A DNA stretch of 53,672 nt from Acidobacteriota bacterium (GTDB lineage Bacteria > Acidobacteriota > Terriglobia > Bryobacterales > Bryobacteraceae), in contig JAPKYZ010000104.1 in the NCBI GenBank assembly GCA_026394055.1, forward strand, positions 1 to 53,672. Reading direction: 5' to 3'. A program made the translations under genes and the position numbers. This document shows, piece by piece, positions 1 through 7,443 of the stretch (the stretch's first letter is position 1; the number at the start of each line of letters is the position of its first letter). A model generated the notes under the pieces. The model made no database searches, was not told where the DNA came from, and worked only from the letters and a program-made list of their open reading frames with translations.

Positions 1-759
1 GGCGCCATCTCGAAGACCATCAACATGCCGGAAGAGTGCACCGTCGACGACATCGCCGATGCCTACATGGAATCCTGGCGCCTGGGCCTGAAGGCCGTGG
101 CCATCTATCGCGATAACTCGAAGCGCGTCCAGCCCATGTCGAGCGGCAACGCCAAGGGGGCGAAGGCCGGCTCCGGTCCCGCCGTCGCGACTGAGAAGGT
201 GGTCGAAAAGATCGTCTACCGCCCCACCCGCCGCCGCCTCTCCGATGAGCGGACCTCGATCACGCACAAGTTCTCCATCGCCGGTCATGAAGGCTACATC
301 ACTGTCGGCCTTTATGACGACGGCCAGCCCGGTGAACTCTTCATTCGCATGTCAAAGGAAGGCTCCACCATCGCCGGCCTGATGGACAGCTTCGCCACCT
401 CCGTCAGCTTCGGCTTACAGTATGGCGTGCCGCTGAAGTTCTATGTCGATAAGTTCAGCCACGTAAGATTCGAACCCTCGGGCTGGACCGGGAATCAACA
501 GATCCCCTACGCCAAGTCCATCATGGATTACATCTTCCGGTGGCTGGCGAATAAGTTCATCGGCGAAGAAGTGCTGCCCCCGGTGGAAGCCGGTGACGTG
601 CCCAAGCTCACCAAGACCGAAGAAGAGCCCCAGCAGTCACTGAAGTTCGACCTAGCCTCCGCCGACGCCCCCGTCTGCGCCGAATGCGGCGGCATCATGA
701 CCCGCAACGGCTCCTGCTACAAATGCGGCAACTGCGGCTCCACCAGCGGCTGCTCCTAA
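1..759 (+). CDS. nrdJ: Vitamin B12-dependent ribonucleotide reductase, C-terminal part
   Basis: The reading frame is already open at base 1, so this is the 3' end (252 residues) of a class II, adenosylcobalamin-dependent ribonucleoside-diphosphate reductase, which makes deoxynucleotides without needing oxygen. The first residues read GAISKTINMPEE, followed by DAYMESWRLGLKAVAIYR; both are typical of the end of the NrdJ catalytic barrel. A basic linker and a conserved C-terminal domain follow (about residues 70-190). The last 30 residues hold a Cys-rich tail (CxxC, CxxCxxC and a final Cys), the zinc-binding/redox-relay tail of this family. Two hairpins follow the stop codon. The catalytic region lies outside the window. 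Confidence 0.93.
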   Translation, partial: GAISKTINMPEECTVDDIADAYMESWRLGLKAVAIYRDNSKRVQPMSSGNAKGAKAGSGPAVATEKVVEKIVYRPTRRRLSDERTSITHKFSIAGHEGYITVGLYDDGQPGELFIRMSKEGSTIAGLMDSFATSVSFGLQYGVPLKFYVDKFSHVRFEPSGWTGNQQIPYAKSIMDYIFRWLANKFIGEEVLPPVEAGDVPKLTKTEEEPQQSLKFDLASADAPVCAECGGIMTRNGSCYKCGNCGSTSGCS

Positions 760-768
760 CAAAGCAAC

Positions 769-801
769 CCCACCGGCCGCCCCCTCCACCCGGCCGGTGG
801 G
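769..801 (+). terminator. GC-rich hairpin after nrdJ
   Basis: A perfect 10-bp stem (CCCACCGGCC, 769-778, with GGCCGGTGGG, 792-801) and a 13-nt loop begin 9 nt after the nrdJ stop codon. There is no clean T-run behind it, so it may act together with the better terminator at 839-873. Confidence 0.55.
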
Positions 802-838
802 CTGTTCCAGAATCGAGTGTTTGTGTGGGGATAACCCT

Positions 839-873
839 GCCCGGCAAGCGCCAGCTTAGCCGGGCGATTTTTT
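839..873 (+). terminator. Rho-independent terminator of nrdJ
   Basis: The stem GCCCGGC (839-845) pairs with GCCGGGC (859-865) and can extend through AAG/CTT inside the loop. Two bases later comes a run of six T (868-873). This is a standard intrinsic terminator. The next reading frame begins with the base directly after the T-run. Confidence 0.8.
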
Positions 874-2496
874 GTGGGTGGTGCTTGGAACCGCTATTTT
901 GATGCCGCTGAAAAGAAGGGGCACATCGGCCTCCCACGGTACTCGTACGTATCGCTCTTTGGAATCGAGTCTCTCTCGGAACTTCGCAATTCTCTATTCG
1001 ATAGCGTACGACCCTGCACGAACCCCACCGGTGCCTGGGTCAGGAAGTATGCCCGCGCTACATCCAGGCTAAGGCCAAGGTTCGTCGACCAGCTAGATTC
1101 CCTGTTGACTAACTTCAACCGGGTCATATTGCATGCAGCCGGCATACCCAAGGTGACAGCCTTTATCGGCGATGTCCGGTCGACGATGATCAAGTACGTG
1201 ACGGACGCAGTGGTCTGCATTGACGATCTGGAGCGGCGAGGCGAGAAGCTGGCCATCCGAGACGTGATGGGCTTGGTTTCGCAACTGAAGGAAGATCGCC
1301 GTTGTAAGATCGCGATCATCCTCAATGCGGATGCCCTAAATTCTGATGATCGCAAAGGCTTTGATCATTACTTCGAGAAAGTAATCGACGCGCGACTCCC
1401 ATTTGACCCATCCCCTGCCAAAGCCGTCGAAATTGCGTTACCAGAGGCGGAAGTAGATGGACAGCTTTCCGATTGCTGCCGCCAACTCGGGATAAAGAAC
1501 ATCCGCGTGATTCGAAAGATTCGGGCGTCCTGTGTTCGCCTGAGAACGATTCTGGAGAGCTTCGATCCGCGCGTTCATGAGAATGCGATCCGCACCGTCT
1601 CTGTGCTTGGATGGATTGTCTATGACCGTGACTCTGCACCGAGTGTTGATTTCATACGGTCTAAGGTCAGCCCCGTAGAGCGGCGCCTGCTTGAAAAGGA
1701 ACTTTCACCCGAAGAAGAGAAATGGGACCAACTGCTGAACAGCTGCAACTTTACCTATATGGATGAATTTGATCGGGCTGTTCTCGACTGGCTACTTAGC
1801 GGTCACCTTGATGCCGAGCCAATACTACAAACGGCATCTAAAGTCGGGAATCGCCTCGAGCAACAGTATGCAAATGAACTATTTGAACAGGCATGGTCTC
1901 TATACCATGATTCGTTTGACGATAATGCCCAGGAACTCGGTGCGGCTATGCTTAATGCTTTCATCGGAACAATCAAATATCGAACACCCAATGACCTGAG
2001 TGGTGTGGTGCGGGTGTTGAAGGTGATCGGTTGGGAAGATGAGGCAGCCAGTCTCATTAGAGAGTACAGAGATCGTCGGCCAGACGCCATAAAGGAATTT
2101 CGAAGAAGTGTCTTTGCACAGAGCATCAATGACTCCGATGTGCTGTCGATGCTTCGGGATCCGCTCGAACCTGTGGCCGAAGGCTTTGATGCTGCCGCAA
2201 CTCTTTCGGCAATCGCTAAATCGTCCGGGTATTCCAACGATTCACTTACGAGACTCGCCGAGCTTCCTTCGGATGAGTATTACCGAATCTTTAGGCCTGC
2301 AACGGACGAAGCCCAAGCCTGTATTCGAGCGGCGTTACGGATTATTGGTTCTCCAACTGGACAGGCCGGACAGCAGCAAATCTACCAGTCTGCTCGTGCG
2401 GCCCTCGTCCGAATAGGGCGTGAAAGCCTGCTAAACAAGGATCGAATCGAACGGATTTACGGAATTGATATCGACGCCGACTCCGCTGCTCAGTAG
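874..2496 (+). CDS. 5'-truncated KAP-type P-loop NTPase (probable remnant)
   Basis: This 540-residue frame resembles the KAP/P-loop NTPase-fold proteins often found in defence or surface-signalling contexts. A Walker B-like strand is clear (VVCIDDLE, residues 113-120), followed by a sensor-like strand (KIAIILNADAL) and a long helical C-terminus. What is missing is the Walker A loop: the frame starts with GGAWNRYF, a sequence I would expect just after GxGKT/S in intact relatives. The only possible start is a GTG touching the T-run of the nrdJ terminator. No Shine-Dalgarno sequence is visible, and an in-frame TAA lies 42 bp upstream. Base composition is more AT-rich than the neighbours. I infer a gene cut at its 5' end by a deletion or recombination and probably not functional. 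The family call rests on fold-like motifs only. Confidence 0.6.
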   Translation: MGGAWNRYFDAAEKKGHIGLPRYSYVSLFGIESLSELRNSLFDSVRPCTNPTGAWVRKYARATSRLRPRFVDQLDSLLTNFNRVILHAAGIPKVTAFIGDVRSTMIKYVTDAVVCIDDLERRGEKLAIRDVMGLVSQLKEDRRCKIAIILNADALNSDDRKGFDHYFEKVIDARLPFDPSPAKAVEIALPEAEVDGQLSDCCRQLGIKNIRVIRKIRASCVRLRTILESFDPRVHENAIRTVSVLGWIVYDRDSAPSVDFIRSKVSPVERRLLEKELSPEEEKWDQLLNSCNFTYMDEFDRAVLDWLLSGHLDAEPILQTASKVGNRLEQQYANELFEQAWSLYHDSFDDNAQELGAAMLNAFIGTIKYRTPNDLSGVVRVLKVIGWEDEAASLIREYRDRRPDAIKEFRRSVFAQSINDSDVLSMLRDPLEPVAEGFDAAATLSAIAKSSGYSNDSLTRLAELPSDEYYRIFRPATDEAQACIRAALRIIGSPTGQAGQQQIYQSARAALVRIGRESLLNKDRIERIYGIDIDADSAAQ

Positions 2497-2733
2497 CCGC
2501 TGGCGAGCCTTCAACTTAAGGATGTCAATAAAGTCGACCGCATTGACCAAAGCCTCATACTCCGCCCGCTCGTCCGGTGTCAACACACCATCATTGGCGC
2601 GCTCAGCCAACAAATCGAGCTTTTCCTGGACCACCGCCGCCACCCGAAGGTCAGCCACTTGCCGCGCTGACTGCTCATCCAGGCATTGGCCCAACGGCTC
2701 AAACAGGCTGTCGAGATTGGTCGGACTGGTCAC
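2431..2733 (-). CDS. Small conserved hypothetical protein
   Basis: A 100-residue, helical, acidic protein of unknown function. The core (residues 5-80: FEPLGQCLDEQSARQV, then ADLRV, LLAERANDGVLTPDERAEYE, DFIDILKLKARQRLL) matches a pattern I have seen in many small bacterial ORFs of unknown role, often near toxin-antitoxin or Uma2 genes. The last 18 residues are read from DNA that also encodes the 3' end of the convergent NTPase remnant (66-bp overlap), so the C-terminus may be an accidental extension created by the same rearrangement. No function is assigned. Confidence 0.6.
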   Translation of the reverse strand: MTSPTNLDSLFEPLGQCLDEQSARQVADLRVAAVVQEKLDLLAERANDGVLTPDERAEYEALVNAVDFIDILKLKARQRLLSSGVGVDINSVNPFDSILV

Positions 2734-2763
2734 GATTTGACAATAACACGCGGCCAGCGCGCC

Positions 2764-3276
2764 TTACCCCAGCAACTCACTCAACCGCACCACAATATCC
2801 GGTCCGGAAGTCCGCAGCACCCCGTCCCGCGCCACCACCGGAGCCCCGCTTGACGCATCCCAACCCGTCGCCGTCTCCGGATCGATCACCCAGATGTGCG
2901 GCACGCCCATGGCCCGATAGTCGTCGACGCGGTCCTGGATGGTGCGAAGGGAGTCCCGCTCGGAGAGGATTTCGATCAGCAAAAAAGGAGCGTCCGTGAC
3001 GTAGCGGCCACGGGGCTTGCCCAACGTTACCGTGACATCGGGAATCCGGAAGCGCTGGGGACTCACCTGGACCCGGAGTTCGGGCGCGACCCAAATTCCA
3101 AGCTTCTGTTCCAGGCCACTCAGGAATGCATTTAGACGGCCCTGAAACCGGGCATGATCAATTTCTCCCACGTTCCGCTCCAGCACCTCGCCATCCACGT
3201 AGTCGCAGTCGGGGCGATAGGTGGTGGACAGATACTCTTCCACGGAGACCCGGACAGCTGTCAGCATATGCCTCAT
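2764..3276 (-). CDS. Uma2-family (DUF820) PD-(D/E)xK endonuclease
   Basis: A 170-residue Uma2-like protein, a family with a restriction-endonuclease-like fold and unclear cellular role, common in large free-living genomes. I see the VEEYL start motif, CDYVDGEVLERNVG, and then the predicted metal site: Asp80 in RIPDVTV and Glu102 in LLIEILS. After these come YRAMGVPHIWVIDP, the typical Uma2 ending. I chose the ATG encoding MRHMLTAVRV; an upstream extension to 3438 is Arg/Gly-rich and not family-like. ATG at 3267 is an alternative start. The usual Lys after the ExxS strand is not obvious (Arg117 may replace it). Confidence 0.85.
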   Translation of the reverse strand: MRHMLTAVRVSVEEYLSTTYRPDCDYVDGEVLERNVGEIDHARFQGRLNAFLSGLEQKLGIWVAPELRVQVSPQRFRIPDVTVTLGKPRGRYVTDAPFLLIEILSERDSLRTIQDRVDDYRAMGVPHIWVIDPETATGWDASSGAPVVARDGVLRTSGPDIVVRLSELLG

Positions 3277-3313
3277 TGTAGCCCCGCCAATGCCGCTGCC
3301 CCGTACGCCACTC

Positions 3314-4123
3314 CTAAAACGTAAAGCCGATGCCCACCTCCACCTGATCCCGCGGCGACCGTGTCGAGCCGGACGAAAAGGTGGATCCGAGCCACCGCGT
3401 ATACCGCACCTCCGGCGTGATCTTGACGCCAAAATCATCCACCAGCCGAAATCCGGCCGCCGCCGTGGCGCCCACTAGATTCCGCCGCGACGGCCGCGTC
3501 GCCTGTTCGTCGTACCCGGTGTTGCCGGCGTAGTAGGCGTATTCATTGCCCGTGCGTATGTGGCGCACTTGCCGCAGCGTCCCGCCGCCCGCCACATAAA
3601 GCTTCGCCCGCCAGCCATCGTCACCAAAGCCCTGACGCCGGACCAGCACCGGGAGGTCCCAGTAGCTGGCCTTGGTGTTCTCCGTGTAGGTGGTCTTCTT
3701 CCGCTCCGTCCCTTCTAGTGCTTCGGTCACCTGCTGATAGCGGATGCGCAGGTACAGCAGCTCGGCATTAAGCACCAACTTAGGCGTCAATTGAAACTCA
3801 AAGCTCGGGCCAAGGCCGACGTGCGCGGATTTGGAGGTGGTGGTGAAGGTGTTCGCCAGCACGGGCGAAGTGAGTGCATTCTCCTTCGTGCGGTTCCCGA
3901 TCGCATCCTCAATCAGTCCGCGCACCCGCAGACCCACGGCAAAGCGGCGCACCTTCGGTGGCGTGTCCGTCGCCGTCGTGGCCGTCGTAGACCTGGCCGG
4001 CACTTCCGGCGTGGGCGCGGCCGGTGGAGCCTGGGCCATCACCGGCGCGGCAGCAGCCAAGATGATCAAGCTCAATGCGGCCAGAGCCATGGGCGCGTCG
4101 AGACGCGCGAGGGCTTCCTTCAT
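3314..4123 (-). CDS. Outer-membrane beta-barrel protein
   Basis: A 269-residue exported protein. It has a signal peptide (LAALSLIILAAAAPVMAQA, cleavage near residue 32), a Pro/Ala/Thr-rich stretch, and then alternating strands that end in GIGFTF with a terminal Phe, the usual signal for outer-membrane barrel insertion. The start at 4123 is supported by a strong AAGGAGA about 8 nt upstream. It lies 37 bp downstream of the Oar-like receptor gene on the same strand and is probably cotranscribed with it. A small porin-like or autotransporter-like barrel of unknown cargo is the best guess. Confidence 0.75.
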   Translation of the reverse strand: MKEALARLDAPMALAALSLIILAAAAPVMAQAPPAAPTPEVPARSTTATTATDTPPKVRRFAVGLRVRGLIEDAIGNRTKENALTSPVLANTFTTTSKSAHVGLGPSFEFQLTPKLVLNAELLYLRIRYQQVTEALEGTERKKTTYTENTKASYWDLPVLVRRQGFGDDGWRAKLYVAGGGTLRQVRHIRTGNEYAYYAGNTGYDEQATRPSRRNLVGATAAAGFRLVDDFGVKITPEVRYTRWLGSTFSSGSTRSPRDQVEVGIGFTF

Positions 4124-4160
4124 GCTGAAATCTCCTTCGATGAAATGTGTGCGGGTCGGG

Positions 4161-7100
4161 TTAGAACTGCAAGCGGAGCGACAGTTCCAGTGAACGCGGT
4201 CCACCGGAGCGGTAGAGTGAGTTCACCCCGGCTCCCGAGCCCTGGTTCAACATGCGCGTGACGATGCCAAAGTTCGGGCTGGACATGTTGGAACCCTCCA
4301 GCGGCGAGGGGTTGGCAAAGTTGGGGTGATTGGCCACGTTGTAGGCCTGCGCTGACAAGTTCAGCCGCCACCTGTCACCCATCGCCACCTGCCGCCGGAG
4401 CGCCAAGTCGAGTTGGGTGGTCCCGAACCCCCGGAGAGCGTTGCGGCCTAGATTGCCCTGTTCATAGCCACTGGGGGAGGTGAAGGCGGCCGCGTTCAGC
4501 CGGTGGCCCCCTGGTGCATTGGGATCTTCAATCCACACCGGCTTGCCGTTGTAGTCCGGCCGGACCTGGGCAAAAAGGCCTCGCGGCGTGGTGGTGGTGG
4601 CGCTGGTGCTGGTGCTAATGCCCTGGACGTCAAACGGCAGGCCGGTGCGCCAGGTCGCCACCCAATCGGAGTACCAGCCGCCCACCACCGCTCCCAGCCA
4701 CCCCCTCTGCGGTAGGGGAAGGAGGTAAGTACCGGAGAAGTTCAAGTTATGGCGGATGTCGTAATCGGAAGATCCGCGCTGCCCCGCGCCGAACAGCGTC
4801 GCGAAGCCGCCGCCAAAACCCGCGTCGTTTGACGAAGAGTCAAGCGAATGGGCATAGGTGTAACTTACCTGGGTCTGTAGTCTCGCACTCAACCGCCTGC
4901 GGAACTGCACCTGCAATCCGTGATAGTCGGAAGTGGAGCCATTGGTCGCCGTCCGCAGTAAGTCATAAGCCTGCGAGAAGGAGGGCCGCGTCTCGGTACG
5001 CATCAACCGCCGTCCGCTGGTGCCCACATAGCCGACGCTCAATAACTGGCCCCGGCCGAAGCTCCGCTCGACGGTCGAGTTCCATTGAAAGACCACGGGA
5101 GACTTCAGCGTGTTCTCGGCACTGGTCACCTGCCCGTACGGCCGCGTGGGTGGCAGTGTCGGGGGCGCCGCATCAGCCGCGGTCAGCGGGAACGTGGCTG
5201 ACGAAATCGTGCGGACGCTGGAGTACGGCGCACCATTGAAGGCCCCGGCGGTGACGCCATAGCCGAGGTCATAGAACAGCCCAAAGCCCGCCCGGAACAT
5301 CATCTCGCGGCCTTGCGTCGTGTCGATCTGGTAGGCCAAGCCCACCCGCGGCGCCAAGTCCAGCCACCGGGTTTCGTAGAGTGGTTCGTTCTGCGTCACG
5401 CCCGCCACCTCGGACTCCGCCAGCGCGAACGGCTTCTCACCCTTCCGCGTACTGGGGGCCGGATTGATATCCCACCGCAGGCCGTAGGTGAGCGTCGTGC
5501 GCTCTGTCGCGCGCCAGGTATCCTGCGCATAAGTCGAGAGATTTAGATAGACCGGATAGACAGCCGGAGTGTTATTGCTCACTTGGGCGTTGGTGGCGAT
5601 GCCGGTTAGCAGAGCGCCGTCATCGCCGGTCAAGCCGCTGAACACCGCACTGGAGCTGTAGGGGGCGTGGTAGTTGGTCGGCATGATGCGGCGATAGTCG
5701 ACGCCCCATTTCAGGCTGTGTTCGGGCGTGGTCTTGCTTAAGCTGTTGACTACATTCACTTGCTTTTGGGCCGTCCGAGAACGGCTGAAATAGCTGTAGC
5801 CGGCCACGCCCGGGATGTTCAGGCTAAACTCGCCGGTGGCGCTGGTGATGCCCGCCGGAAATACCAGTGCGTCCGTCAACGGCACGGCGCCGCCAAAGGT
5901 ATCCATGGTGGAGGTGCCGCGCGAATCCGATTGCGAATAGTTCACCCGCAAGTCGTTCAGCAGAGTGGGCGAAAGAGCGTAAGTCATACCCGAGGTGGCC
6001 GTATGGGAGCGGCCATCGCGCCTGGTGACGACGTTGGGCGAGATTATGTCCGAACCGCGAGACTGGCTATCGGACGGCGTCAGGCTGTAGCGGCCGAACA
6101 GTGCGATCTTCTTGGTCAGCCCGTGATCGATCCGCAAGCTGGCCGAATCAGAGGAGGACGGATTGGAGACCAGAGACCGGAACTGCGCCGCGCCGTCATC
6201 GAGCACCGGGCCGTTGGCGATCGGGAAAGCGTTCAGGTACGGCCGTAGCGTGCGAGACGCGGCTTGACGGGTGGCGTTGCTAGGGACATTGGCCAGCAGA
6301 GTGGCCGGTGTTTGCAGCCGGACGCCTTCATAATTTACAAAGAAGAAGGTCTTATTGCGGACTAATGGACCGCCAAAGGTTCCCCCCGGCCGGTTCTGGC
6401 GAAGCTCACCACGTGGAAGCCCCGTGCTATTGGCAAACCAATCGTTCGCATTCAGACGGTCATTCCGCCAGTAGTAAAACAGCGACCCGTGGAACTGGTT
6501 AGTCCCTCCCCGGCTGGTCATGGAGACTTGGGCACCCGGTGAGCGGCCAAACTCTGGCGCAAAAGCCGAAGTCTGGACCCGCATCTCCTGCATGGCGTCA
6601 ATCGAGATCATCTCCGTGGATGTGCCCGACCCAAACGAAGCGGGAGACGCCCCCCCAGGGCCCGGTCCACCACCGGCCGCGCCACCGCCGACGGATGAAT
6701 TCAAGCTCACCCCGTCCAGCGTGTAGTAGTTGGCATTGGCGCGTAGGCCATTGGCATTGAACCCGCCACCCCCGCGGCCGCCGGAGGCACTGGTGACTCC
6801 CGGCGCCATCAGGATCAGCGATTCGGCGTTCCGCCCATTCACGGGCAGGTTCTGGATGTATTGTTGATCCAACGAGATGGCGCGCGCCGAATCTGTCGTC
6901 AGGCCCTCCGCCTCTTCAGTCACCGTCACCGACGTGGCCGCCGCGGCCTTCACCTTAAACTCCAGGCGCAGCAACTGCCGGTCCCGAATGGCGAGCGTCA
7001 CCCGGGTGACCCGCAGCGTGTCAAAGCCCGCCATGGATGCCTCGACCGCGTAGTCACTGGGGCTTAGCGCGTCGAAGTGCGCGGTGCCCACGGCGCTGGT

Positions 7101-7271
7101 GGTGCCTTGCCGCACGGTGCCGCGGCGCGAGTCCACGATCACCACCCTGGCTCCGGGCACGACGGCGCTGCTGGGGTCAGTGATGGTGACCGAAAGGCTG
7201 GCTGTATCCTGGGCCTGCAGTGTGGCTGCCGCTGCGAACCAGACTAAGTGAATGAAAGTAATGCGAGTCAA
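4161..7271 (-). CDS. Oar-like TonB-dependent receptor with carboxypeptidase-regulatory-like domain
   Basis: A large outer-membrane receptor of about 1036 residues. After a signal peptide (FIHLVWFAAAATLQAQ) comes an Ig-like carboxypeptidase-regulatory domain (DPSSAVVPGARVVIVD). Next are a plug region (QYIQNLPVNGRNAESLILMAPGV) and a long beta-barrel that closes with LSLRLQF. Such proteins are greatly expanded in Acidobacteriota and are thought to import large substrates or serve in the outer membrane; no substrate can be read here. I propose TTG at 7271 as start because AAAGGGGA stands just upstream and the signal peptide follows directly. The frame stays open to 7346, but that extension is unlike a leader. 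It probably heads an operon with the small barrel gene. Confidence 0.88.
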   Translation of the reverse strand: MTRITFIHLVWFAAAATLQAQDTASLSVTITDPSSAVVPGARVVIVDSRRGTVRQGTTSAVGTAHFDALSPSDYAVEASMAGFDTLRVTRVTLAIRDRQLLRLEFKVKAAAATSVTVTEEAEGLTTDSARAISLDQQYIQNLPVNGRNAESLILMAPGVTSASGGRGGGGFNANGLRANANYYTLDGVSLNSSVGGGAAGGGPGPGGASPASFGSGTSTEMISIDAMQEMRVQTSAFAPEFGRSPGAQVSMTSRGGTNQFHGSLFYYWRNDRLNANDWFANSTGLPRGELRQNRPGGTFGGPLVRNKTFFFVNYEGVRLQTPATLLANVPSNATRQAASRTLRPYLNAFPIANGPVLDDGAAQFRSLVSNPSSSDSASLRIDHGLTKKIALFGRYSLTPSDSQSRGSDIISPNVVTRRDGRSHTATSGMTYALSPTLLNDLRVNYSQSDSRGTSTMDTFGGAVPLTDALVFPAGITSATGEFSLNIPGVAGYSYFSRSRTAQKQVNVVNSLSKTTPEHSLKWGVDYRRIMPTNYHAPYSSSAVFSGLTGDDGALLTGIATNAQVSNNTPAVYPVYLNLSTYAQDTWRATERTTLTYGLRWDINPAPSTRKGEKPFALAESEVAGVTQNEPLYETRWLDLAPRVGLAYQIDTTQGREMMFRAGFGLFYDLGYGVTAGAFNGAPYSSVRTISSATFPLTAADAAPPTLPPTRPYGQVTSAENTLKSPVVFQWNSTVERSFGRGQLLSVGYVGTSGRRLMRTETRPSFSQAYDLLRTATNGSTSDYHGLQVQFRRRLSARLQTQVSYTYAHSLDSSSNDAGFGGGFATLFGAGQRGSSDYDIRHNLNFSGTYLLPLPQRGWLGAVVGGWYSDWVATWRTGLPFDVQGISTSTSATTTTPRGLFAQVRPDYNGKPVWIEDPNAPGGHRLNAAAFTSPSGYEQGNLGRNALRGFGTTQLDLALRRQVAMGDRWRLNLSAQAYNVANHPNFANPSPLEGSNMSSPNFGIVTRMLNQGSGAGVNSLYRSGGPRSLELSLRLQF

Positions 7272-7383
7272 CAGAAGCCGTCCCCTTTGATCAGGCAATC
7301 CGGCCGGTCGGCCGATTTGCGTGAAATCCGGTAGACGTCCCCCCACCAGCCGCCCGTTCCGGCGCGACTGTTAAGAAGAGTAA

Positions 7384-7410
7384 GTAAAGAAATCTATGTA
7401 AAGAAATCTA
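7384..7410. repeat. Two-copy 14-bp tandem repeat
   Basis: GTAAAGAAATCTAT at 7384-7397 is repeated as GTAAAGAAATCTA at 7398-7410. It lies in the short AT-rich gap upstream of the Oar-like receptor gene (transcribed leftwards), where the promoter should be. A regulatory role is possible but not shown. Confidence 0.6.
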
Positions 7411-7443
7411 GCGGCCACGATCACTGGCCACCCAGGGCGCGCG

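Noticed and set aside
874..3276. Defence island made of the KAP-type NTPase and Uma2
   Set aside because: The NTPase lacks its P-loop, Uma2 genes are common outside defence loci, and no other defence gene is near.
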